Below, piece after piece: positions 47,477 to 58,100 of a DNA stretch of 64,000 nt (position 1 is its first letter; each line of letters starts with the position of its first letter). The position numbers and the translations under genes are program-made. Origin of the DNA: Bromus sterilis (Eukaryota > Streptophyta > Magnoliopsida > Poales > Poaceae); NCBI GenBank assembly GCA_950022295.1, contig OX465598.1:345973324-346037323 (forward strand), in the 5' to 3' direction. The notes below the pieces were generated by a model. It ran no database searches, was not told the origin of the DNA, and was given only the letters and a program-made list of their open reading frames with translations.

Positions 47477-50400
47477 ATGGCAAGAATTGTTCATCTTCAT
47501 CATGTGAATAAGGATGCATTTTTGAAAGGGAATGTAGAGCCGGATTTGGATGAGCAAGATTTGGTGTTTGATGCTAGTCCCAACTATGTGGAGTTGTTGG
47601 AACAAGTAAGGAAGGAGTTGAATTGGATGGGCCCAAGTGATGTGGTTTTGTTGGAGGGAAGGCATAATGTTGGTTTTGGACATCACATTCGTTGGAAAAC
47701 AATGGGTATCAACTCGGAACAACGTTGGCTTGCATACAAGGAAGTGGTGGCCGAATCCCAAGACAAGGCTCTTGAAATATTTGCCACCAAAAGGAGCCCT
47801 CCACCCATGGACCAAGAGGAATTGAGTCAACCTATCTTGACCCAACAAGAAGTGAGGCAAACATTGAGCCCTCCACCCATTAACCAAGAGGAATTGAGTC
47901 AACCTTCTTTGACCCAACAAGAATTGAGGAAAACATTGATCCCTCCACGCATGAACCAAGAGGAAAATGTGAATGATTTTTATGAAGATGAGGAGAATGA
48001 TGTTGATCTCTATGACAACAATGTTGGTGACTTGGAGGCATATAATTTGCAAGATAACATGGACCAATCCATCCCGTACTCTCGATGCTATGCATTTGAT
48101 TCGGATGATGACGGTCCTGATGAAGAAGTTGATGAGGACGGGTTCACTAGCAAAGAGGTCGAAGCTTTCAAGAAGGTATTGGGGAAGGATCCTCGTACAA
48201 CATTGTTCAAGGATCTTACTCTCGCGGATGAAGCCGTTGTGGATGGTGGGAAGACTATTGTTCTCGGAGCTAGACCAATTTCATACCGTGATATGGATCA
48301 TGCAACAAACGGAATTGCTCCCGGTGCGAAGTTTGGCACCTTCTTGGAGTTGAAGATATGGATCAAGGAGTTCTCGGTTAAGCATTTTCGTCCTTACACG
48401 GTGGTGCATTCGGATATAAAAAAGCGCTACACGGTCAAATGTGCGGAGGATGGATGTCCATGGATTGTGCGGGTAAGACCATTCAAAGGAGGACCAAGTT
48501 GGCATATAGTGAGTTGTGTACAAACTCACATGTGTCGTGGCTAGAAGATGGATGGTGAAGATGCAAACCCAGACCACAGGCAACTTACCTCCGAGTTCAT
48601 CGCCTATAGGCTTTCCAACTCCATATCTTCGTTGCCCACAATGAAGGTTCAGAGCATCATTGACATGGTGAAAGAAATCTTCTTCCACCAAGTGAAATAT
48701 GGTAAGGCATGGAAGGCGAAGCAAATAGCATTCAGGATGTTGTATGGTGATTGGGAGGAAGCATACAACCGGATACCAAGGTTGTTGGGAGCGATGTCGC
48801 CACTAATTCGGGCATGGTTCATGTGGTTGAGCCGTATGGTGAGAAAACAATGATGCGCGACGGAAGGCTAGTCCGAGTATTTGGCCGTGCATTTTAGGCA
48901 TTTGAGCAATGTGTGAGGGATTTTGAACATTGTAGACCGGTCATCTCCGTCGATGACACATTCTTGACCGGGCAATACAAGGGTACTTTGTTGGTTGCAA
49001 TAACAAGTGATGCAAATAACAGATTGATGCCTTTGGCTTTTGCTTTGGTAGAGGCGGAGAACAATGTTAACTGGGAGTGGTTCTTCCATCTTTTGAGAAC
49101 CAAGGTTTTACCCACCGAAAGAGAAATTTGTGTCATCTCGGATAGGCATCAAGGAATTCTTAATGCGGTGGAGATTGACATTACAAGGCATCCTCCTTTG
49201 CACCATCGATGGTGTATGAGGCACTTTTGGGCAAAATTCTTTAGGGCATGTGGAAAGAAGGAGTTGGCCGATGATCTTGGAGATATTTGTACTGCTTTCT
49301 CTGACCGTCGTTTCGCAAACTTATACAACAAATTGCTTGCAAACAACAAGTTGGATGCAGGGGGGCAAGATTTCCTGAATAGGAACATCCTACTTAGGAC
49401 AAAGTGGGCACGAGCTTATGATGATGATGGTCGGAGGTACGGTCAAATGACCAATAACATGGCAGAATGCTTCAACTCGGTATTCAAGGGTGTACGTGCA
49501 TTGCCCGTGACAGCAATAGTGCAATACACATTCACGAAGTTGAATCACTACTTCATCAAGTACTCAAAGGAAACTGATAGGCATATTGCTGGAGAGAACA
49601 AGCACAAGTGCAAGCACAAGTTCCCACAAAAGGTTGACGAATTCATGGATTTTCAGTCACGGAAGGAGGATTCCCGAAGTGCTACATTGTATGATGACAA
49701 GGAGTGGACTTACCAAATTAATGATCTGGGTGGAACCACAAACGATGGGGTCCAGCATGGAGGTCGTGCATTCAAGGTTTCCCTAAAGACATGTGACTGC
49801 ACTTGCAGGAGACCAAAGCTGCTTCATCTCGCATGCTCGCATTTGTATAAGGCAGCTCGCACGAGGAATGTGAACCTAAATCACCCGCTTACGGTGAGGG
49901 AATCCGAGTTCTCGATCATTGCCACCAAGAACACATGGGATCCAAGATTCAACCTGTACTTTGACCAAACACATTGGCCGGAGTACCATGGAGTTCAACT
50001 ATGGCCGGATCCGGATTGGAAAGTGGTTACACGGGGAAGGCGGAGGACTAAACGTTTTAGAGGTGACATGGATGGATGGGGACGTGGTGGAACCCGAGAA
50101 TGGGGTAACGACCAATTCGAAGAGACTCGTGAGAGAGCCCGTTGTGGAAAGTGTGGTGCTTCGGGCCGCAATACAAGAAGTTGCACATCAAGGAAGAGAG
50201 CAAAGAGAAATGAAGACCCTAGCCAACAAAGTGCTAACCAACATGGTCCTAGGCAAAGAGGTCGGAATCTTGGGCTTAGAGGTGGGGTTGGTAGAGGTCG
50301 TGGTGACGGTGGTGGTCGTAGTGGCCTTGGTGGTAGTGGCATTGGTGGTGGTGGTAGTGGTAGTGGCCTTGGTGGTAGTGGCATTGGTGGTAGTGGTGGT

Positions 50401-50612
50401 GCTAGAGGCCGTGGTGGTGGTCGTAGAGGCCGTGGTGGTGGTAGAGACATTGGTGGTGGTGTTGGTAGACCCACGGCGATGAGGGGATACCTAAGAGGAC
50501 CATTCCCGTACGTCTCGTCACACATGTTATTCATAATTTTTTGTCCTTATTAAGTAATAACAATAAATTTTGTGTTCTTAGGTTTGAAGGCCCGTCATGC
50601 AATGGAGAATGA
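47477..50612 (+). pseudogene. MuDR/MULE-type transposase gene, disrupted
   Basis: The start is ATG 47477, two bases after a splice acceptor that ends a leader intron (47126-47474). Domains in order: an acidic N terminus with three 24-residue repeats (PPPMDQEELSQP, from about 47794, period 72 bp); a MuDR N-terminal domain (about 48330-48540); the MULE catalytic domain with ISVDDTFL, CVISDRHQGI and MAECFNSVFK as the expected Asp, Asp, Glu; a SWIM finger (CDCTCRRPKLLHLACSHL); a CCHC-like knuckle whose His is Arg (CGKCGASGRNTRSC); and a Gly-rich tail. Breaks: TAG at 48542-48544, a one-base frame change near 48796 and a TAG near 48894. A final GT-AG intron (50508 region to 50581) would give a short last exon. 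From 48913 a frame of about 540 codons remains open, so part of the enzyme may be recent. It is not functional as it stands. Confidence 0.85.
50300..50475 (+). repeat. GGT/GTGGTA-rich minisatellite coding the Gly-rich tail
   Basis: Imperfect GGTGGTAGTGGC and CGTGGTGGT repeats encode Gly/Ser/Arg runs such as GLGGSGIGGG. The antisense Pro-rich frame across it is a by-product of composition. Confidence 0.8.
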
Positions 50613-50872
50613 GACGATACGGTACAAGAGAAGAAGATAAATAGCAAAAGGAATTGGAGCTTTGTTGTATGAACTTTCATGCGCACATTGATGTAACATT
50701 TGTCTACCTTCTCCTCTTTTGGTAGTGAACCTTGATGGAACTTGGATATGAATGTTGTGATGCAATTTGATACCTTCTCCTCTTTATACCTTGATGAACC
50801 TTGTTGCAATTTGAACATTTCTCTACCTTCTCCAAAGCACTTCTCTTGTTTGCAAGTAAATGCACTTTTATT

Positions 50873-51208
50873 GTGATTCCATTGCATTTTGCATGCATTT
50901 TGCAGTGTAGCGCCCCATGGCTAGGCGCTAGACTGTGTAGTGCCTGATGGGGGGGCGCTACACATGCAATATCTTTGTTGCAACCGAGTCCAGTAGCCAC
51001 TGGACTCCTGTCCAGAGAAAATGCTACATGTGTAGCGCCCCTTGGCTAGGCGCTAGACTGTGTAGTGCCTGATGCTGGGGCGCTACACATGTAGCATTTT
51101 CTCTGGGCAAGAGTCCAGTGGCTACTGGACTCGGTTGCAGCAAAGTTATTGCATGTGTAGCGCCCCCCCATTAGGCGCTACACAGTCTAGCGCCTAGCCA
51201 TGGGGCGC
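50873..51208. repeat. TAGCGCC palindrome P3, right arm split by the gypsy insertion
   Basis: Left arm from GTGATTCCATTGCATTTTGC (50873) through GCAGTGTAGCGCCCCATGGC, GAGTCCAGTAGCCACTGGACTC and GAGAAAATGCTACATGTGTAGC pairs with CATGTAGCATTTTCTC, GAGTCCAGTGGCTACTGGACTC, then GCCATGGGGCGC up to 51208. The arm resumes after the gypsy element at 63110 (TACACTGCAAAATGCATGC...GGAATCAC to 63146). The rejoined arms would be about 165-170 bp each. Smaller palindromes are nested inside, for example CAGTAGCCACTG. Confidence 0.88.
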
Positions 51209-52727
51209 TGATGACCCTCAACGTAGAGGAATCTATTGCACTGTTTTCGATAAGTAAGAGTGTCGAACCCAACGAGGAGCAGAAGATAGTAGCAAGTGAC
51301 TTTGGTAAGGACATAAATGCAACCACTGAAAGATAACTTTTTAGGGGTTTTCTTGGTATAAGCGACAGGATAGTAAAAACGAGCAAATTAAAAGATACTG
51401 GATAGTAAAGAGTGGCCCAATACTTTCTTAGCAAAGGAGAGGCTTAGCAACTTAACTTATAAAAGCTAAAGTGTTCTTGAGGACACACGGGAGAGGTAGT
51501 CATGTGCTTTCGCCATATTCCGCATCGGTACTATGTGCTGTGTTGATAAGTGTTGAGTGGGTGGATCTGTGCCAGTACACCCTCTAGACTAAGATAAGTG
51601 TACTCTTATGATTAAACACCTTGCAAGCATCCGCAAATACAAGATAGTATTTAAGGAAAAAGCCTAACCATAGCAATACGATCGGTGATCCATTGTTCCC
51701 TTGTGCAAAAGTGTGCGAACTGGGGTTTAGGTTTCTGTCACTCTGGCAACCCATCGTAAGCATTCTTTATACACAATGCATTCCCCTAGGTCCTTGATAA
51801 GGCGAAGTGTTGAGTGTTCGACTCACACAACACCACTAGGAAAATAACAACACAACTTAAATATCAACCAACACATATTACTTCAACATCATATGACTAC
51901 TAACAACTAGACTTCTCCCATGTCCTCAAGAATTAAAGTAACTACTCACAAGACATAAAAGAGATCATGATCAGTGGGGATAAATAGATGATAAACAATC
52001 TGAACACAATAATATTTCTCCAACAAAACTCAATAGCATTCACCACAAAGTAGTAATCAACACCGGTAGAGTAGAGAGGATAGATAGTACGGATTACAAC
52101 ACGAGTTGCAATTGTGAGACAAGATTGGATGGAGGTGGAGATGGTGCTGATGATGGGGATGATGTTGATGATGATCTCGATGATGCCCGTGACAATGGTG
52201 ATGACGATGGCGACGATATCCCTTTCCGGGAGGTGATCTCCCCGGCGGAATCTGCCCGCCAGAGATGGCTTTTCTTCTCTGTAGGTTTCTGCCACGGAGC
52301 GGCGGCGGAACTCCGAAAACTCTCCCTCCCCTAGGGTTTTTGGACGACGAGGAGTATATAGGCCAGAGGGGGGAGCCGGGAGTGACCCCAGGGTTCCAGG
52401 CGCCCTCCCGGCGCGGCCAGGGGTGGGGCCGCGCCAAGTGGCCGCCTGGGCACCCTGTGGCCCCCCTCTGGTCGCTCTTTTGCGTGTCTTCGTGATCCTG
52501 CTGGAAAACAGCCTCCGTCAATTTTCAGGTAATTTGGAGGTGTTCTTCTTCAGCAACTTAGCGTCCACTTTTTACCGCTGAATCCTGCGTCTGCTGCTTC
52601 GGCACCGGAAAGTTGCAAACTGTGTAAAATAAGCCAAAACAACATAAGAATAGCATCATATCGTGAAATATATCAATGAATAAGAAAGAATTACTATATA
52701 AAATAGTGATGCATTTTGGACGTATCA
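51209..52727 (-). repeat. 3' LTR of the gypsy element (1519 bp)
   Basis: On the plus strand it runs TGATGACCCTC...GGACGTATCA and matches 61586-63104. An internal GAT/GATGAC microsatellite (about 52125-52210) and a GC-rich GGCGCGGCCAGGGG block produce spurious frames. Confidence 0.93.
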
Positions 52728-52741
52728 ACTCCCCCAAGCTT
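52728..52741 (-). other. Polypurine tract of the gypsy element
   Basis: On the minus strand AAGCTTGGGGGAGT directly precedes the 3' LTR (TGATACGTCC), the expected start site for plus-strand DNA synthesis. Confidence 0.8.
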
Positions 52742-54331
52742 CGACCTCGCTTGTCCCCAAGCGAATACTGAGCTCGATAAACCTGTCCACAAGTTTAGAG
52801 AGTGAAGTGTCGATAAATAAAATACGGACAAGAAGCATCAAGGTTTCTCCATCAAACTCAAGCATCTTCAACAACAACCTCAACTCATAAGGCCCTCATG
52901 AGAAAGTAATAACAATTATAATCAAAAGTAGGGCTGAGGAAACTCATCAAATTATGGAAAACATAACCTTGGTCAAAGGACAACTACAAACAATTTGAAG
53001 CTTTTGAAAGGACATGTTAATAGTCATGAAGTGCAAATGCTAACACAAAGGAAGATGCTCGCTAGGCAAAAGCTTTCGCAAACAACTTACTTATCAAAAG
53101 ATAATGTCAACAAGGATATGGCATGGCAAAAATTAATGCAGCTCTATATGGATGAATCCTCATCAACATCAAATGTCCGTTCTCTTAGGGAAAAGAAGGA
53201 AGTGGGAAAACTGACTCAACATGAAAGTGGAAGAAAGGCCTTGTTAAGGGCAAGCAGGGAAAACTCATGTGCTATCCTTAAATCAAACAGAATAAAAATA
53301 GATTTTGGGGCGGTGCATAGTTTGTCAACGAATGCTAATAGATAGCTCAATTACTTCTCAAGATGGACAAGTTTCGAGGAACGGCTCCCAAGTGAAGACG
53401 ATCACATCCCCTTAATCTCCTTTGTTTATCACTGCCAAAGTTTCTGATTTCTCATAGACCAAGCGTGAAGGAGGGTTTGTTTGTTATATTATCTTTCGAG
53501 CTGGGCACACCCATGCCAGTTCCTCCTCGTATTATGGGTTTGCAGATTAGACATGCAATCCCGGGATAAAACTTGTCCAACTTAAGAAGATCATGAATTA
53601 CCTACTACTTCCTCATGAGCTAAACAAGAGGCACAAAACAGAAGATTTTGAACATTTAAGGATAACACATAAATTCTATACTTATAGGAGTGGTAGGGGA
53701 ATACCACGAATAGGAAGGTATGGTGGACTCACATGGAAGGTAATGGTTTCAGGGTATGGATGCACAAGAAGAAATCTACTTGGCAAAGAGTTTGGCTAGC
53801 AAAGGCTTTGAGAGAACAGACAGTTGATGCTAATTTAGATGCAAAACATATAAGGCAAAAACATTAAGGTAAGCATAACACATCAAGTTGTCTTCCTTGT
53901 CAACATAACACTTCAAGCATAATAACATAAAGGTTTTGGCTATGTCGCTACTTGAGAAAACATGTATGTTGTCAAGACCAAAACTATGTTTGACAAAATT
54001 AAATAAAGTTTTCAAAGCCATACCTGATATAAGGTCAATACTCCCCATAAGAATCGTCATATGATGCCGATTGCGTGAAGAGAATACCGAGTGCGGCGAA
54101 GGAACCAATAGACTTCTCATTAATATTCCAATATAGACGACCCCACACTCACGGATACAATCTCTCCACAGACGGAGTGATAGACCTCAATGCAAACACC
54201 TATTTTATATAATAAACTCCCTAGACATGATACGACTCTACTTGACTCTAATAGACTAATATAAAGATAAAGATACCGGGCACTCCCCCAAGCTTGGAAC
54301 AAGCTGAGGGGATGCCATTACCCGAGGAGAT
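52742..54331 (-). other. 3' non-coding region of the gypsy element
   Basis: About 1.6 kb separate the extra ORF from the polypurine tract. No frame is longer than about 116 codons and none has recognisable domains. Long 3' untranslated regions are usual in this lineage. Confidence 0.7.
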
Positions 54332-54838
54332 TTACTCCTCATTCTTGTTCTTCTCAGTCAGGTACTCCTTGGCGAAGCGCTTCCATGGTAGCTCCTCTCC
54401 AGTCTCGAAGGACATTCCCGTCTCCAGGATCCTGCACTCAGCACCTAAACCCATGCGCAGAAACTTTAGTTCATACTCACAGTTCTGGTTGCGCAGATCA
54501 TAGATTTGTGCTTGGAGGTGGTAAACTTTTTCTTCTAGCGCGGATAGACTTGACCACATCTCCTTCATCTCTTTCTTATGGGAAGCCTCGATCTCGTTCC
54601 TGATGTCGAAGTTGGCTTCAACACCACGCTCCACCATCTTCTTGAACTTGAAGACCTCATGTTCCATCTCCTTCAACCGCTCCTCGGTGCTCCCCTCCAC
54701 GACTGGTCCCTTCAGATCTTCCTTGTGGAGAACACCGTCCTCCACACGAAGGATCTGGGGGTGCTTGTTCACCTCAGCGAGGTAAGGGTTGATGACGTTG
54801 ACGACGAACTTGTCCTTGGGGGAACTTGGGGAAGCCAT
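54332..54838 (-). CDS. Extra ORF downstream of pol: predicted coiled-coil protein
   Basis: The intact frame of 168 residues starts at 54838 (MASPSSPKDKFVVNVINPYL) in a CCATGGC context. Residues about 55-125 form a Glu/Lys-rich coiled coil (EERLKEMEHEVFKFKKMVER, then SSLSALEEKVYHLQAQ). No transmembrane segment or signal peptide is present, so it is not an envelope protein although it sits at the env position. It stays open while pol around it is broken. An ORF in this place is common in Triticeae Athila-like elements; its function is unknown to me. A leader of about 330 bp separates it from pol. Confidence 0.65.
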   Translation of the reverse strand: MASPSSPKDKFVVNVINPYLAEVNKHPQILRVEDGVLHKEDLKGPVVEGSTEERLKEMEHEVFKFKKMVERGVEANFDIRNEIEASHKKEMKEMWSSLSALEEKVYHLQAQIYDLRNQNCEYELKFLRMGLGAECRILETGMSFETGEELPWKRFAKEYLTEKNKNEE

Positions 54839-55172
54839 GGCACCTAGGTCTAGCTAAAGGATTTCCTGGCAGAAACAAATTGAAGAGAAAACACACGAAA
54901 TCGCGAGATACGTTGCCGGAACGATCCGGGTGAATATATAGCAAAAATTTCTGCAACAAAAGGAAGGTAACGAGCCAAAGTGGGGTCGGAGACGGACTCC
55001 TGGGTGCCCAGGCGGCCTCCCGGCGCGGCCAGGAGGTAGGGCGCGCCTGGCCCCCCTGGAGCTCCTCTCCGGCTCCGCTTAGGCCTCGAATTTTCCTAAT
55101 TTTGCAAAAACTCATAATATGGAACTTTTATGGCGGTTCGCGATGTTTCCTTACCGTAATACATACATTTTC

Positions 55173-58100
55173 TTATTCTGCTTCTGTCGGTGTCTGAAAC
55201 AGGGCTGCAACATGTTCTTCATGAGTTGTTGTGCGTATTATATTTACATCAACATTGACGGGATCTCCCGCCATGTAATGCTTGAGTCTTTGCCCATTCA
55301 CAACTTGAGGTTTGGTGCCTTCAAAATTGTTAATCTTAATTGCACCAGACCGGTAGACTTCTTCGATATGAAATGACCCTTCCCACCTGGAAAGTAGTTT
55401 ACCTGGAGAAAACCTGAAACGAGATCTAAACAATAAAACTTTATCACCAACATTAAATTCACGTTTCAGAATCCTCCTGTCATGCCACTTCTTTACCTTT
55501 TCCTTGAACATTTTAGCGCTCTCGTAAGCTTCACTTCTCCACTCATCTAGAGAAGTCAAGTTCATGAGACGCTTTTCACCAGCTAACTTTGGGTCAGCAT
55601 TAAGCTCTCTAACAGCCCAGAAAGCTTTGTGTTCTAACTCTAATGGCAAATGGCAAGCCTTGCCATAGACCATTTTATAGGGAGACATGCCCATGGGGTT
55701 TTTGTAAGCAGTTCTATACGCCCACAAAGCATCTCCTAACTTATTTGACCAGTCCTTCCTATTTCTGTTAACTGTCTTTTGCAAGATCAACTTGATCTCT
55801 CTATTGGTGAGCTCAACTTGCCCACTAGTTTGAGGATGGTACGGTGATGCAATTCTATGATTGACATCGTACTTGGCTAAAGCTTTTCTAAAAGCTTCAT
55901 GCGTGAAGTGTGATCCTCCATCAATCATGAGATACCTAGGTACACAAAACCTAGGGAAAATTACATCTTTGAGCATTTTCAAAGATGTTTTGTGATCAGC
56001 ACTTTCAGTGGGGATTGCTTCAACCCACTTGGTTACATAATCAACAGCAACTAATATGTGAGTGTACTTGTGCGAAGAAGGAAAAGGACCCATAAAATCA
56101 AAACCCCAGCAATCAAAAGGCTCAATCACTAGTGAGTAATTCATAGGCATCTCATTCCTCCTACTAATATTACCAACTCTCTGACATTTATCACAGGCTA
56201 AAACATAATTTCTAGCATCTTTAAAGAGAGTAGGCCAATAAAAACCTGATTTGAGAACCTTATGTGCGGTCCTCTCACCGGCGTGATGTCCTCCGTAGGG
56301 ACTATCGTGACATTGCTTGAGAATGTCCTTCTGCTCGTGCTCCGGTATGCATCTTCTCACGATCCCGTCCGGATCTTCTTTGAAAAGATGTGGGTCATCC
56401 CAAAAGTAATGCCTCAAATCATGGAAGAACTTCTTCCTTTGCTGAAATGTTAAACCTGGAGGCAAATACTTTGCAACGATAAAATTAGCATAATCTGCAA
56501 ACCAAGGATCGGAAAGAGACTGTACTTTAACAACGGCAAGTTGTTCGTCTGGAAAACTGTCGTTGACTGGGATGGGATCATGCGGTATATCTTCCATCCT
56601 TGAAAGATTGTCCGCTACAGGGTTGTCTGCTCCTTTTCTATCAACAATCTGCAAATAAAATTCTTGAAGAAGGAGTACCCATCTGATGAGCCTTGGTTTG
56701 GCATCCTTCTTCGTCATAAGATACTTAATGGCAGCATGGTCAGTATGAATAATAACTTTAGAATCAACAATATACTGCCTAAACTTATCACAAGCAAACA
56801 CTACTGCTAAGAATTCCTTCTCAGTAGTAGCATAATTCTTTTGAGCACTATCAAGGGTCTTACTAGCATAATAAATAACATTCAACTTTTTATCAACCCT
56901 TTGTCCTAAAACAGCTCCAACAGCAAAATCACTAGCATCACACATAATTTCGAAGGGCAAACTCTAGTCAGGCGGTTGTACTATAGGAGCGGTTATTAAA
57001 GCTTTCTTAAGAACTTCGAAAGCCTCCTTACAATCTTCATCAAATACAAAAGGAATATCCTTCTAGAGAAGATTAGTGAGGGGTCTCGAGGTCTTAGAAA
57101 AGTCTTTAATAAATCTTCTATAGAAACCAACATGACCGAGAAAACTACGAATACCTTTAATGTCCCTTGGATAGGGCATCCTTTCGATAGCTTCAATCTT
57201 CGCCTTGTCCACTTCAATTCCCCTCTCGGAAATCTTGTGGCCAAGCACGATCCCTTCGTTAACCATGAAGTGGCACTTTTCCCAGTTTAGAACTAAGTTT
57301 GTATCCTTGCATCTCTGCAAAACTTTATTAAGATTGTGGAGACAGTGGTCAAAGGAAGTTCCATAGACGGAGAAATCGTCCATGAAGACTTCCACAATCT
57401 GCTCACAGAAACCATGAAATATTGCAGACATACATCTCTGAAAAGTAGCAGGGGCATTGCATAAACCAAAAGGCATACGCCTATAAGCATAAGTACCATA
57501 AGGACAAGTGAAAGTGGTCTTCTCTTGATCGACAGTGTTAACATGAATTTGAGAGAAGCCAGAGTACCCGTCAAGATAGCAAAAGTGGGTGTTTTTCGAC
57601 AGCCTCTCAAGCATCTGATCAATAAAGGGCAGCGGGTAGTGGTCCTTCCTGGTTTCCTTGTTAAACTTCCTGTAATCAATACAAATTCTATATCCAATAA
57701 TAATTCTCTGAGGTATTAGTTCATTCTTATCATTAGGTACTACAGTTGTCCCTCCTTTCTTAGGAACACAATGAACTGGACTTACCCAGTTACTATCGGC
57801 TATAGGGTAGATAATACCTGCGGCTAGAAGCTTGAGGATTTCGGTCCTCACAACATCCATCATCTTTGGGTTCAACCGTCGTTGATGGTCAACAACAGGT
57901 TTAGCATCAGGCTCGAGGTTGATAGTATGTTGATAGATGATGGCTTCTCGCCCTTCGTTGGTTAACCCAAATGGAAGGTTGAGATGTAGTGCAGCAGCAG
58001 TTTTCCCTCAGTGAAGATACCAAGGTTTTTCTCCAGTAGGACTCCAGAGATGATAAGTAGGTGTCAGCGGCGCAACTGACGCGGACCTACACACAGACAC

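Noticed and set aside
49995..50534. Minus-strand Pro-rich frame of 179 codons
   Set aside because: It is antisense to the Gly-rich tail of the transposase and explained by GGT repeats.
52057..52521. His/Asp-rich frames (also 62434-62841)
   Set aside because: They come from the GATGAT microsatellite inside both gypsy LTRs.
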